Shown here in pieces: positions 45,733 to 57,737 of a DNA stretch of 64,000 nucleotides (the first letter of the stretch is position 1; every line of letters begins with the position of its first letter). Under the pieces are notes generated by a model that saw only the letters and a list, made by a program, of their open reading frames with translations, was not told where the DNA came from and ran no database searches. Made by a program: the position numbers and the translations under genes. Origin of the DNA: Irpex lacteus (Eukaryota > Basidiomycota > Agaricomycetes > Polyporales > Irpicaceae); the NCBI GenBank assembly GCA_001986395.2, contig MQVO02000006.1, positions 1,116,001 through 1,180,000 on the forward strand, written 5' to 3'.

Positions 45733-46977
45733 ATGCCTACCATTCCAGTGAACAGCGACGGAAGTGTGTTGTACTATGAGGACTCCGGTGTACCCAGCGC
45801 AACCCACGACTATCACACTATCTTCATCCTCCACGGCTTCATCTTTCATGGCGGTACGAACGCTCATTTATCAGAACGTTCAGTAATTAATGTTCTTCAT
45901 TTCTATACAGGTAGCTTTCGCCTTTTGTTCCCTCACGCCTTGGCGCGGAATATACGCCTCGTTCTCGTCAACCAAAGAGACTACCCTGGGTCCTCCCCGT
46001 TGTCCGAAACCGAGATGGCTAATCTCTGGTCGGAGGAGCACAATCGCCAGGCGATGGCTGTGCGCGCTCAGGGAATTGAGCTCGCTACCTTTATCGCACG
46101 CTTTATAGAGAACGAGAATCTACCAGCTCCTGCACTCGACGGGGAGACGAAGGTTGGCGGAGTGTCCCTTGTTGCCTGGTCGCAGGGCAACGGTATCCTC
46201 ATGGCACTCCTCGCCAACATCGCCCTTCTGGATGCTAAGACAAACGCCCTGTTGGAGCATTATATGCGGACAGCTTTTGTATATGGTCAGTATGCTCGCC
46301 CGAAAATTCATAGTTTCATAGCAATACTGACCACGCGAACTGGTGGATGACGTAGATCCTCCCTGTGTGGTGCTTGGTATTCCTGCATCCCCGCGACTTG
46401 TAATGCCAGTTCATAAACCCGAGTTGTCGACTGAAGAGAAGCCGCAGAAGTTCATCGAATGGGCTTCCGAATACTGGGACGCTCTACGTACACCACAAGA
46501 TATCACTACGGAAGCACTGCTCAAGCGTTCCAACACGTATGAGACCACTGGGGACAGGAAGTATCTCAACACTGTCATCAAGGCGAAGGCGGACGAAGTT
46601 GAATCTTGGGTCGAGCGAGGCGCATACCTCCGCGTCGGAGCTACATTGACTCTGGCCAAAGAGGTCTACGCTGCGTTTGTCCGGGGCGCCCTCTTTGACA
46701 CCAACGGGCAATGGAGTCATCTCCGTGTCGTTGCGATCTGGCCAGACATGTCCGTTTGGCCTTGCTGCGTGGCGTTCAAGGGCATGTCTGATATGCTGAT
46801 GAGCCATGAGGATGGTGACTCAGTGCGCAGGCAGGTGGAAATGGTACAAGTGTTTGGAGCAAACCATATCGTAAGTGGCCACGCTGTGTTGTCCGTATCG
46901 CGCCAAGCTAACTCGAACTACAGTATCACCATGAGGAACCTGAAGAGTTTATTCGTCTACTAGCCCGTTATATCTAA
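45733..46977 (+). CDS. Alpha/beta-hydrolase, tandem copy 1
   Basis: Four exons, 45733-45853, 45911-46285, 46356-46870 and 46924-46977, give 354 residues. Alpha/beta-hydrolase fold: strand and oxyanion loop FILHGFIFHGG, then NQRDYPGSSPLS, nucleophile elbow VAWSQGNG with the catalytic Ser, a lid region rich in charged helices (residues 210-290), WPDMSVWPC as the likely acid region, and GANHIYHHEEPEEF with the likely catalytic His split by the last intron. No signal peptide, so probably cytosolic. Substrate unknown; esterase or epoxide-hydrolase-like activity is a family guess. Exon sizes (121, 375, 515, 54) are identical in copy 3, and nearly so in copy 2. Confidence 0.88.
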
Positions 46978-47772
46978 TTCCATCGCACGATGTGTTCTAC
47001 AGTATACCGGTTACGGACAAAGTTCGAAGTGTTTGTGAGCATCTTACAGCCTACTGTGATAAATTGCGTCCAGATTACAAAGTGCCACCGCCTCCGTGAC
47101 TGAGCTTTGTTTTGTGCTTTACGGTTCCTGGACCAGTCATAAAGAAGACCGCAGCCTGACCACTGATAGACATCCAACAACAACATTCACAGCCCGCAGA
47201 TATTTCGGGTTCCGAAAAAGGAGGTATGTAGTCCATGATGTCTTGCGAAATGAGTTTGCTGACATTGATAGACAGCGGTGACTCAGTTAATGTGCCTCTC
47301 TGCCATCCATGTGAGTCCTTTGATACGCTCATGGTTCTTGCTCCAATTGTATCACTTATATGTTCAAACCCTTTTCGGCCTACAATGTGTTCCTTAGACT
47401 CTGAGACCACAAGTTGAACCACCGTTGAGATCGGACACGTTTCTCCGTGGGAAACTCTATCTTACAAGTGGAACTCTATATGCACATTGATCAAGACGCC
47501 ATTCGGACACGTCACCCAACTAGTAGCACTGGATCCAAGGAGCCTCATCCCCGTGGCAATGTCACGGCGGTGGTGGGGCGAGCGTCCTCAACAGATTCCA
47601 GGCTGCATGGATCGCGCAGAAAACGCTCTACCATATTAGACACATTGAATTCTCCAATATGGTATTGTTATTGCTATGCATATATTCAGGTCCGGCGCAG
47701 GTTCCCCGACAGATATAATGCCAGCTTAGAATTGGGGATTATGACTCTCGCAACCCATCCCTTGAAACCATC
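46978..47772. other. Spacer between hydrolase copies 1 and 2
   Basis: About 800 bases without a coherent gene; short frames only. It lies between tandem duplicates but shows no obvious repeat of copy sequence. Confidence 0.45.
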
Positions 47773-49020
47773 ATGCCTACCATTCCCGTTAACTCTGACG
47801 GCGCTGTGCTCTACTATGAAGACTCTGGGCGCCCAGATGGGATTGAAGACTATACGACAATCATAGTATTCCATGGGTTTATCTTTCACGGTGGTACGGG
47901 TCCTATCCTTCGTCGAAGGCGGGTTCGTCATGCTGATGATTAACATTAGGTTCTTTCCGACCACTGTTTCCGCATGCCTCATCCTATGGTCTTCGCATTG
48001 TAACCGTGAATCATAGGGAATACCCCGGCTCTTCCCCCTTGAACGGACACGAGATGGCCGACGTCTGGTCTCCTGATCCCGAACGACAAGCGACTGCGTT
48101 GCGCTCGCAAGCGTTAGAGCTCGCAGTATTTATCGTTCGGTTCATCGAGCGAGAGGATATCCCGCCGCCGTCACAGACTGAGGGCAAGGCTACTGGCGGC
48201 ATTGCTTGCCTGGCATGGTCTCAAGGCTGTGGGCCATTCTTGTCGTTGCTTGCGAGTATCTCGCATATGGACGCACACACTAGCGCTCTACTGGAGCGCT
48301 ACATGAGAACGGTGTTTTTACTTATACGGTGAGTTATGGCTATCGTGTGCTTGAATCTCAGCATTGATGACGAATCAAGATCCGCCAGCCATGATGCTTG
48401 GAGTACCTTTCCCACAAGGGGTAACGACACCTATCCATAATCCTCATCTGCCCGATGCTGAGAAGCCCCAGAAATTCATTGACTGGATTTCCAGTTATTT
48501 CAATCCCCTGCTGAATCCTCAGGCGATCACAGACGAGGCGCTGCAGAAGCGTTACAACATGTATGAAGCTACAGGAGAAGAGCGATACTTGCCAATCAGC
48601 TTGCGAGTCAAGGAAAGTGAATTGAAGTCCATCATCGCCCCGGGCATATTCCCACGAATTGGAATCATGTTGGGATATGCAAGGGAAGTCTACGACGAGG
48701 CACTACAAAAGGCACTCTTCGACACTAAAGGCCGGTGGCCCCGGCTTCGCACCGTTGCGTTGTGGCCGGATATGACTATTTGGACATGCAGTCTATCATA
48801 TCGGGCTCTCACAGATATGGTAGCTAGTCCTTCTCCTACCAAGAACGTACGAAGAAAGGTTGAGATGGTGGAGTTACCGGGTGCTAACCACGTCGTGAGT
48901 GTATAACCTAATGCTCCTCGATTTATGTTATTCTGACTGACTCGACTACGTCATACTACCTGCCAGTATCATTATGTCCAGCCTGAGAAATTCGTCGACT
49001 TGCTGATCAATTATATTTAA
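47773..49020 (+). pseudogene. Alpha/beta-hydrolase, tandem copy 2, apparently frameshifted
   Basis: Homologous exons are 47773-47893 (121 nt), 47950-48328 (379 nt), 48380-48894 (515 nt) and 48967-49020 (54 nt). Motifs are intact: VFHGFIFHGG, NHREYPGSSPL, nucleophile elbow LAWSQGCG, WPDMTIWTC and GANHVYHYVQPEKF. Exon 2 is 4 nt longer than in copies 1 and 3, because of extra bases just before the donor (in TTTTTACTTATACG). The third exon is therefore read out of frame and soon stops. No other GT donor in the right phase was found. Either the gene is a young pseudogene, an unusual splice is used, or the base call is wrong. Protein-level conservation of exon 3 argues that any loss is recent. Confidence 0.6.
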
Positions 49021-49755
49021 CGAGCTCTGTGGGTTGATATCGGACTAGTACCAAATGAATAATTTCTCCAAACAACATTCATACGTGAGACGGTGTAGTG
49101 CTGAACATCGAATTGGTAGTATCATGGCGATGTTTGACATCAGGTCACGTCACAGTGCAGGGTGGACGATATTGACCATGGTGAAAGTTCATGTAATTTC
49201 AGGTCACCCGAGGTAACCGAAAACAACACTCCTCTTCATCCGCTGCTCTCGCATCCCATGTCGGCATCTAGTGGCGTCCGTTTGACAAGACGAAATGATC
49301 ACCGTGGGGAACTGCTTTGGATCTTACCACAGTGTAAGTTCTCCAATTGTCATTGGACAGCATGCATCGACGTCACGGCTAGACTGTTATTCCTACTTTA
49401 GGTTTGGCTTGCAGAAATGCGGCGCACGCACAGGGCGGATTCACCGTCGACCAAATATGCCGGCAGCTCAAATGTTGGTCAATGTTGAAGCTTGCTTCAA
49501 GGAACAGACGTCCTGATCTGCGTGCTTCTGTCTCGATCCACTTCCAAGACGGGTAAGGATAGGCTCAGATCGAGGCGTACAAATTGGTATGATACTGTAA
49601 TGGACCAGGTACGGTCGGTGCAGCGGCAGATGTGTGCTTAAGGGAGGTGAATATAAAGCAACGAGTTTTTTGTGACGATCAGATTCACCAGCCATTTTCA
49701 CCACCCCAGAACCAGCCGTCTTCACCAGCCCAGAGAAATCTAACTTAGACTTACT
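49021..49755. other. Spacer between hydrolase copies 2 and 3
   Basis: About 735 bases, no gene seen. It holds a TATAAA at 49652-49657, about 100 bases upstream of copy 3. Confidence 0.45.
49652..49657 (+). promoter_or_regulatory. TATA box of hydrolase copy 3
   Basis: TATAAA lies 99 bases upstream of the ATG at 49756. No equally clear element was noticed in front of copies 1 and 2. Confidence 0.4.
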
Positions 49756-50998
49756 ATGCCAACTCTTCCAGTCAACGATGACGGTGCCACACTGTACTAT
49801 GAAGACTCTGGAGCCCCTCATGGGCTCACCGACTACACGACCGTCATAGTCCTCCACGGCTTTGCCTGTCACAGCGGTCAGCACTTCTTCACAAAAATAC
49901 ATCCCGTCCCAGAGCTCACCTACCCTCCGTCTTAGCCGTCTTCCGACCATTATTTCCATACGCATCCTCACACGACCTACGCCTAGTCACCGTCAACCAG
50001 CGAGAGTACCCAGGCTCATCGCCCTTGAACGAGCGAGAGATGGCCAACCTCTGGTCCTCGGACCCCGACAGGCAGGCCACTTCTCTGCGCGGGGCAGGTA
50101 TCGAGCTTGCCAATTTTATCGCTCGGTTCATCGACCAGGAGAAGCTCCCGGCCCCGAAGCTGATCAACGGCGAAAAGGTCAATGGAGTTGCCTTCCTGGC
50201 CTGGTCGCAGGGCAACGGATTGCTATTGTCGATGCTTGCCAATATATCACAATTGGATGCTTGCACTCGCGCCACGCTGGAGCAGTATTTGCGAACGGTG
50301 ATCATGTACGGTAAGTATTTGTATTTCTGCATCCTCAGTGATATATTGCTGTCAGCTGACCCATGGCTGTTCCATAGACACAGCGTGCACGTTCATCGGC
50401 GTGCAGATACCTCTGGAGCTATTCCCAGGCCTACAGAACCAGGACTCCTCGCCAGAGGAAATGTCAGAGGGGTTTGTCGATTGGATATGCACGTACCGCA
50501 GCCCGTTCCCAGCGCCGGAAACCATGTCGGACGAAGAGCTGAGAGATAGTCACGACATGTACCAGGCGACAGGCGATACGAATTACATGCCGACGTACAG
50601 TCGAGTGCCGAAAAGCGCGATAAAGGCCTTCGTCGCTCCTGAGATTATACCTCGCACAGCAGCCATCGCCTCATTCGCGCCGGAGGTCTACGACGAGAAT
50701 TGTCGACGTGCTCTCTTTGACACGAAGGGAGTGTTGAAGGATGTTCGTGTTGTGACGATTTGGCCGGAGATGTCTGTGTGGGTGTGCACTATTGCGCACA
50801 AGGTCCTATCGAATATGTTCTCTCGACCTTGTGTTGCTGGAAAGACGCGAAGGAATGTCGAGACGGTTACTGTAAAGGATGCGCATCACTTGGTAAGTGT
50901 TTACTTGCGTACACTCGACGAGATATCACTGACCGATCATACAGTATCATTTCGACCAGCCCGAGGAGTTTGTTCGTCTCATTTCCACTTACTTGTAG
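49756..50998 (+). CDS. Alpha/beta-hydrolase, tandem copy 3
   Basis: Four exons, 49756-49876, 49936-50310, 50378-50892 and 50945-50998, give 354 residues with exactly the exon sizes of copy 1. Motifs: VLHGFACHS in the oxyanion region (Gly-Gly of the other copies is changed here), NQREYPGSSPLN, nucleophile elbow LAWSQGNG, WPEMSVWVC (Glu where copies 1 and 2 have Asp) and DAHHLYHFDQPEEF with the likely catalytic His. The Asp-to-Glu change at the probable acid position and the altered oxyanion loop suggest different activity or substrate from copy 1, which is inference. Probably cytosolic. Confidence 0.87.
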
Positions 50999-51231
50999 TA
51001 TGCTTTGCTTACTGTATAATTATCTACTTCGGACTCCGTCATTCTTGGAACACTTAGGAACACGGCATAATTCTCCCTAAAACGTCAATAATATAATAGT
51101 CTTCAAAATCTGGTGACGACTTAGCGTTGCTACTCTCACACTGCTCTCACAACTCTCGCAAGATGCATAAAAGTAAAAGAGATATATAACATGCGACAAA
51201 CCCATAGCGAACGCACAGCAACTTCCGAACT

Positions 51232-52109
51232 CTACCTACCATTGCCCATCATACGCAACCTATCTGGGTGTATGCCACCCGGCCCTGCGGGAACAGGGGG
51301 GCCTGCATTACCTTGATCCCCAGGAGGACCCGGGAGACCCTGGCCGGGAGGACCAAAGTTACCGTTCGGGGGTGGGAAGGGAGGTCCTCCTGGTGGACCT
51401 CCCGGGGTCGCGTTGGTAGCGGGAGGGAAAGGGGGCATACCTAAGGTAAAAAATAAGTATATCAGCAAATTACGTCGACTAGAGACGGAGGATAAGTCTT
51501 ACCTGGAGGTGGGAAGCCGGGCATGCCGGGTGGGCCCATACCTGGAGGAGGGAACCCGCCTGGTGGCATCATCCCTGGCGGAGGCATTCCCGGAGGGAAG
51601 GGAGGGCGGTTGGCTATTTCGTCCATGCTTAGTTGTGATGGTCGTTACAGCTGAGGTTGAAGACTTACCTCCGAACGGTGGAGGGGGGAAAGCTCCAGGA
51701 GGGCCATTGAAGGGAGGAGGTGGGCCTAGGTGCTGAGGACCAAAGCCGAAGCCACCTGGCGGAGGGCCTTGACCTGACTCGTATGCGGCGGTGATTTGGT
51801 CAATGATGTTTTGTGCCTTGTCGTGACCGAGGGCTATTAACGACGTTAGTATACATGTATAAGCTGGAGAAAACAATAAAACGCACAAGCATAGTAGTCC
51901 CTGACGTTTGCGAGATGGTTCCTGCCGCTGTTGTGAGCCTTGCGAACTATGGAAATGTATGTCAGCGAGCTTTCACATTAAGAATGAAATAAGGCACTTA
52001 CCAGAAGCTGAGTCGTGTGTCAGGAAGACATCACAGTAATCACAGTAGTGTTTCTAAAACAACTCAATATCAGCTGGACGTTTGAACAGAAGAGGATACT
52101 TACCGGCAT
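51232..52109 (-). CDS. U1 small nuclear ribonucleoprotein C (U1-C)
   Basis: Zinc-finger subunit of U1 snRNP that stabilises pairing of U1 snRNA with the 5' splice site. Six minus-strand exons, 52109-52104 (only ATG CCG), 52053-52002, 51946-51887, 51833-51669, 51613-51503 and 51440-51232, give 200 residues. The N-terminus has the matrin-type finger with Cys in YCDYCDVF and His in [10 protein letters not shown], followed by [20 protein letters not shown], diagnostic of U1-C. The rest is Pro/Gly/Met-rich ([10 protein letters not shown]), as in the family. The six-base first exon matches the common start MPK. The gene is divergent from LSM3, with 164 bases between start codons. Confidence 0.93.
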
Positions 52110-52273
52110 GGTGGTCAGTGGGAGAGAAGGTCGACGACCTCGCCTCTACTGCCGGCGGTCAATAACTCTCCTGGCACGTGGCACACGTGGCATAGACGCC
52201 TATCCTAGACTCTTCCAGACGCGACTTGAATGCGGCGTCCGACCATCCTCAGCACTTTGCACGACGAGTGGCC
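52110..52273. promoter_or_regulatory. Shared divergent promoter of U1-C and LSM3
   Basis: Only 164 bases separate the start codons of two divergent splicing genes, so both core promoters and leaders must lie here. No TATA box is evident. Confidence 0.6.
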
Positions 52274-52729
52274 ATGGACCCCTCCTCGGCGATTCAGGAA
52301 CCTTTCGATCTCATTAGGCTGTCTCTGAGTGAGCGTGTATTTGTGAAACTTCGGGGAGACCGCGAACTGACTGGTGTACTGCACGTGAGATGAGTTATAG
52401 TTCTTCGTATGCGATGATACTTATGGCAGTTATCTGTTAGGCTTATGACGGCCACATGAACCTCATTCTTAGCGATGTGGAGGAGACTATTATGATTGTC
52501 GAACAACAAGAGGGTGCTCCGGGGGTGCAGCATACCGTCAATGTGGGTTTGTTCTTATAACATTATCTCAATAATCATACCGACTCTGTTCTGTCAGGTC
52601 GCAAAGCGCAAGATGGATATGTTGTTCGTACGAGGAGATGGTGTGATATTGGTGCGTGTAATATATGTCATAAGAACTCTAGTAATATCATTAAACTTTA
52701 AACCACAGGTGTCCCCTCCATCTCGATGA
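52274..52729 (+). CDS. LSM3: U6 snRNA-associated Sm-like protein LSm3
   Basis: Subunit of the Lsm2-8 ring (U6 snRNA binding in the nucleus) and the Lsm1-7 ring (mRNA decapping in the cytoplasm). Four exons, 52274-52384, 52441-52542, 52598-52651 and 52709-52729, give 95 residues, the normal size. Sm motif 1: [20 protein letters not shown], then [17 protein letters not shown], where the ring-facing Asp-x-x-x-Asn is DGHMN. DVEET follows, and Sm motif 2 is [15 protein letters not shown]. The end of exon 2 is ambiguous: GTCAAT (52537) and GTGGGT (52543) are both in phase and change the loop by two residues. The gene is paired with U1-C in divergent orientation. Confidence 0.95.
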
Positions 52730-53048
52730 AAGCATTCAAAACATCTCCAGCCACCGCTCCCCAACTAGTGCCAATATATTTTTCGGCAAATGGTGGCGGC
52801 TTGATACCATGTATACTATCGTTTTCGATCGCGCAATGCACATACCGTGCATCGCATGGAGATATAAAGAACGACAGCTCTCCTCTGGTGAACCTATCTC
52901 ATATGCATATCGCTGAAGCTTGCCATGTTGCGAATATTAAGGTGAGGATGCGAGCGAATGTCGGCCACGGCACAATACCGCTCTTTGGGTATGAAGGCAG
53001 AACCTCTAGTAATGCATCGTATAACGATGGACTAAGAGGGCAGTCTTT

Positions 53049-53719
53049 TCATGTCACTGTGCAATTCTCGTGTGCAGGTCGTTCGTCGCCCGAGGATGGT
53101 ACTGTCTGCCCCTTGGGCCATAGATCTTCCACCACCCAGCTTGCCTGTAGCAATTTGATCTGAAATTCGTATGCGTTCAATAGGTCAGTCGGTACAGATA
53201 GGCATGTGAACATACGAGGTGGCGCAGTGGTAGTTTCTGCGAGAGTGCCTCTCTGTTCACCAATATTCGCTCGCAAATCTTTCCTACTCCTCCCTTCCAG
53301 TTTGATTCCTTGTACAAGTCCTCTACTGGCCCTTCCAACAATGATTGCAGTTGCGTGCTGGTTTGTTTAGGGGGTGGTTCCGACGAGGGTTGTGGCCGCG
53401 GGGTCAGCCACAGTTTCCGTCTTGCGAGGAAATAATCAGGGCCGGGATCTGGTAGATGCGAGTTTGCTAGTGTCTGTTCAAAGACAGATGGTGGTGTGGA
53501 TGATGTACGGGCGTGCTGTGTAGGCATTAGGGTATCCGGTTGTGTGATTGAGGGTAGAATGGAAGTGCTGTCAGAGGAATACGATGATGCACTGCAGTCC
53601 TCCACGCCGCCTCGGGGGTTCGCTAGGCTGGGAGACGGGTGCTGGACGTCGGGGGAGGAGGGCGCGGTGACCACGAAGGAGAAATCATTATCTAGCTGAT
53701 TTTCGCGGCTTGGGTCCAT
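53049..53719 (-). CDS. Small Ser/Pro-rich protein with conserved-looking C-terminus, unknown function
   Basis: Two minus-strand exons, 53719-53216 and 53159-53049, give 204 residues; the intron has a GTATGT donor and TTTCAG acceptor and keeps the frame. The first 100 residues are Ser/Pro/Thr-rich and disordered. From about residue 100 the sequence becomes ordered (GPDYFLARRKLWLTP, then LQSLLEGPVEDLYKESNWKG, then ICERILVNREALSQKLPL) and crosses the intron into IKLLQASWVVEDLWPKG. I do not recognise a family. The ATG at 53719 was chosen over an upstream one at 53824, which would overlap the divergent GRR1 start region. It lies 106 bases from GRR1, so the two may share a promoter. Confidence 0.65.
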
Positions 53720-53825
53720 CAACCAGAAAGTCAATGGCCACAACCGCTGAGTTAGGCGCCATAGATCGCTGGTGTTGTTGGTGCCCACGTGCAGCCGCCG
53801 TCCTTGTAAGTTGTCGCCAACCACG

Positions 53826-56722
53826 ATGAGGGCACCGGCAAAACATGCGAGCTCATCGCGGCTTGTGGTCTACGAGCAAAGCTCCCCGGCGCAGTCCAAC
53901 ACTTCTCTTTCCGACGATGAGGACAACGACGACATCAACGAATCTACCTTTTACGCTCCTTCAGACCCAGTAGCAGTCTCGCCTGCACAATGGTCGAAGT
54001 CTGCGTTTCCCTTTCCCCCAGCCTCCGCCGACTCTGCCGACTCTCCAACATCACCCTCGAGCAGACTGCCTCCTGAGATACTCATACACATGCTCAAACA
54101 CTTGCACTCCACACGCGACCTCTACCATACCATGCTCGTCTGCCGATCCTGGTGCGAGTGCTCGGTGGAACTGCTATGGCACCGTCCTCATTTCACCAAG
54201 CTCGATACGTTGGGTAAGATGATGCGAGCACTGTCCAAGGACGACCAAACATTCCTCTACGCCCGTTTCATCCGTCGCCTCAACTTCCAACCCTTGGGCA
54301 CAAACCTCACTGATATACTCTTCACGCGCCTCACGCAATGCGTCAGGCTGGAACGCCTCACCCTCATTAATTGCAGCGCCCTTAGCGATGGAGCTCTCGC
54401 CAGAGTACTACCATGCTGCCCAAATCTCATCGCACTGGATCTGACTGGAGTGGTAGAGACCTCGGACCGGGCTATCGTCGCACTCGCCTCGTCCACAAAA
54501 CGTCTTCAGGGCATTAACCTCGGCGGGTGCAAGAAGGTCACGGATAAAGGAATTCTAGCACTAGCAGCCAACTGCCCTCTCCTTCGCAGAGTGAAGCTCA
54601 GTAATGTTGAGCAGATCACCGACGAAGCTGTCTCCGCTCTTGCCAAATCTTGCCCTCTCTTGCTGGAACTCGACCTCAACCATTGCAAACTCGTTACGGA
54701 CGTCTCCGTTCGAGATATATGGTTGTTTAGCAGCAATATGAGAGAGCTGCGCCTGTCACGTTGTGGCGAGCTTACGGATACTGCGTTCCCGACTCTGTAT
54801 AAACAAGACGCTCTCAATCAAGCAGGCCCTAATCCTTTCCCGGCAACTGTACTCGGGGACAGACTCCCTCCTCTGCACATCAAACGCCCCTACCACCACC
54901 TTCGTATGCTGGACTTGACTGGCTGTTCGCAAATCACCGATGACGCTATTGAAGGAGTGGTTGCGGCTGCACCCAAGATTCGGAATCTGGTGCTCGCAAA
55001 GTGCAACCTGTTGACGGATCGCTCTGTGGAAGCCATTTGCCAAATGGGAAAGCATCTTCACTATCTGCACCTAGGCCATGCAGCGGGTATCACGGATCGG
55101 TCAGTGCGGTCGTTAGCTCGAGCATGCACGCGGTTGAGATACATTGATCTTGGAAGTGCGTTGTCTGTTCTACTATCGTCGAGTTTCGTTAACCATACTC
55201 ATTCGATCAAGACTGCACCCAGCTAACGGATATGTCTGTTTTCGAATTGGCTGGCCTGCAAAAGCTTCGTCGCGTGGGGCTTGTGCGAGTCAACAATCTT
55301 ACCGACCAGGCCATCTACTCACTGGCGGAACGACACTCTACTCTGGAGCGCATACATTTGTCCTATTGTGACCAGATATCAGTCATGGCCATCTATTTCC
55401 TGCTGCAGAAGCTACACAAGCTAACTCACCTCAGTCTGACTGGTGTTCCTGCCTTCAGACGACCAGAGTTGCAGCAGTTCTGTCGCTCACCGCCGCCAGT
55501 ATGTCTTACATTATGCATTATTTGTCGAGGTATTTCTGATAGAAGCGGCTTATAGGAGTTCAATACCACACAGCGGTCTTCTTTCTGCGTTTATTCAGGA
55601 AAGGGGGTTTCGGAATTACGTGCATTCCTTGCGGACCTCTTTAACGCCGTTACCGATGAACTCAACGGCGGCAGTGGAACTGAGTACGATGACGATGACG
55701 ACGACGGATACGTCCAGGACCGCATGTCGACTAGGGAGATAATCAACGATGGAGGAGACGAAGACGAAGACGACGACGAGGAGACAACCACCGCCGGAAC
55801 TATCACGTTCGCAAACTATCAACATATGCGGTCTGCTATCACCCTTCCTCACCATAATGTACCTGTGGATATCCCGCACCACTTCAGTGCACCTACGGGT
55901 AGAGAGCTACTGATGAATCGGGACCCTGCCCGGATGCCCACCGCACGACATAGCGCGCCAGTGTTGAACGGGAACGCTGCGTACGTGCCTCCTGTGTCGC
56001 CCACGCCCACGGCTGGATCGTCCAGACGAGGAAGAGGGTTCGGACACCTGCCCATCATCGAGGCATCGACTTCTCCAACGCCAAGCGAAGCCGCATCTAA
56101 TCGCAGCGGCGGTACCAACCACTCCACCGGTACAGCGTTCTTTCGCAATTACAACGACGCTGCACACCAGCAGTCGCGAGCTGGGGTGATCACTCCTGAC
56201 TTGGTATTCGCGGAGATTGGTCATGGGAGAGGGGCAGAGGGGGGTGGATATCAGTCTAGCGGGCGGTGGTCGGGTGAATCGGTCGTGCTGGTGTCCCCTC
56301 CGCGCAGCGCTACGTATGGAAGTCTACCGTTGAATGCGAGCGTGTACGGTCATCCTGTGGAAGGAATGAATGCCGTGCTCTGGGACTCGTCAAATTCGAT
56401 CCAGCGGCCTTCGCCCAGGACAGAGGCGGGGTCGAGCAGCTGGACGCTCGTCACCAGCGAACCTGCTGCCTCGACTGAAGCATTACTCAACGGTCACCGG
56501 CAGCACGATTCAGGCAATGAGTCGTATACGAATGGTCAGGATGTTGACGGTCGAGGGCGGGCTGCGAAGCGAGGTCATACGTTCACTGCTGCCGAGCAAT
56601 ATGCAAGTTCGTTCTTGTTCGGGCGAGGTGGAGGGGCGAACGGGCATTCGTCCGAGGGACCGTCGGGATCGTCGAGTCGGCATAGAAGTGCGGATTACCG
56701 GAGAGTACCATCACCGCATTGA
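53826..56722 (+). CDS. GRR1: F-box/leucine-rich-repeat protein, GRR1-like SCF ubiquitin-ligase subunit
   Basis: Substrate receptor of an SCF ubiquitin ligase; yeast Grr1 targets G1 cyclins and glucose-signalling regulators. Three exons, 53826-55155, 55212-55498 and 55556-56722, give 927 residues. The F-box lies at about residues 80-125 (LPPEILIHMLKHLHSTRDLY, then VCRSWCECSVELLWHRP). At least ten amino-terminal-to-middle LRRs of the cysteine-containing type follow (LDLTGCSQITDDAI, INLGGCKKVTDKGI, LVLAKCNLLTDRSV). An insert of about 35 residues between two repeats (DALNQAGPNPFPATV region) and a long acidic then Ser/Gly-rich C-terminal tail are typical of Grr1 homologues. The first intron splits LGNC-TQLTD and keeps the repeat periodic. 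Confidence 0.93.
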
Positions 56723-57737
56723 GTGTATGTTCTTCGTACGAGCTATAGCTATGTGTAGACTCTGTATCATGGTCACTGTGTTCTCTTCGTTTTTCTTCTC
56801 CCCCTTTTGAGCATTTGTTGTATTGGTCGGACCACTGTTTTTTTGTCAGTCTTTGGCTGGCTCCTGGCAAGATTTTATTCTCACGCGCACATACACCATT
56901 TTTTTACTTTGCAAGGAAGTTGATTGTGATAATGCATACCCAAATGTCCCTCTCTCCATTCATATGACAACGGCGAGCTATGTATCTCATTGTAGCAGAC
57001 TTGTAACATAACATCCGACAAGAAATCTTGAACGATTAAGCAATATTGATCGAATGTAGGGACATATCCAGCGTGATGCTGAAACTATATTTCAAGGAGC
57101 AACCTTGGTACTGATGCTTGCTATGATGCCTCCGGCACTCAATGCTTGTTGCTGATACTACGTCCTACATTAGACGAGTGTTGAGGCTAGGGCCTACTGG
57201 CATTACACAAAAGTTGCTCAGGCACCTATCTACCTCCAATGTGACGCGACTCCATAGCCTGGAGTGGCTCAAAGCGATGTTCCTCCACCCTTGACACATA
57301 TGAGAAACGTTCAGCGAAATCTGGTACTTGTTCGGAATGTCTATGGTGTCTGCAGCGAGGAAGACGTTCCCAACAATTCCGGGAATTGAAAGAGCTGTAT
57401 AACGAGCACTTGCACAGGTTACTACTTAACATCACGAACTTGAATCGGAAAGCCTATTCGCGAGTCTATAAGCACTCCGCAGCCTATAAAGTAAGAGTTT
57501 CGTATCCGTATACGCCCTATATTTTACTCACCAGTACTCACTAGTACTCACTGTCTAATTTGACAGTTGCTGCATATTGTTAGTGAATTCACTTAGTCTA
57601 GCATCCGAGTCGTGGTGGGCTTCGACACCAAGCACGAACAAATATATCCCGAACAAGCGCTGATCGCATCATTCTACAACTATTTTAGCGGTCGTGCCAG
57701 GTTGCTTGATAAATTTGTGCGGACTCTAGACATACAT
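56723..57737. other. Intergenic region between GRR1 and tRNA-Arg
   Basis: About 1 kb. 3' flank of GRR1, then sequence with no coherent frame. The last bases are the 5' flank of the tRNA. Confidence 0.5.

Noticed and set aside
52726..53163. Plus-strand frame of 145 codons after LSM3
   Set aside because: It starts at the LSM3 stop, overlaps the last exon of the minus-strand gene at 53049-53719 and has no recognisable protein features.
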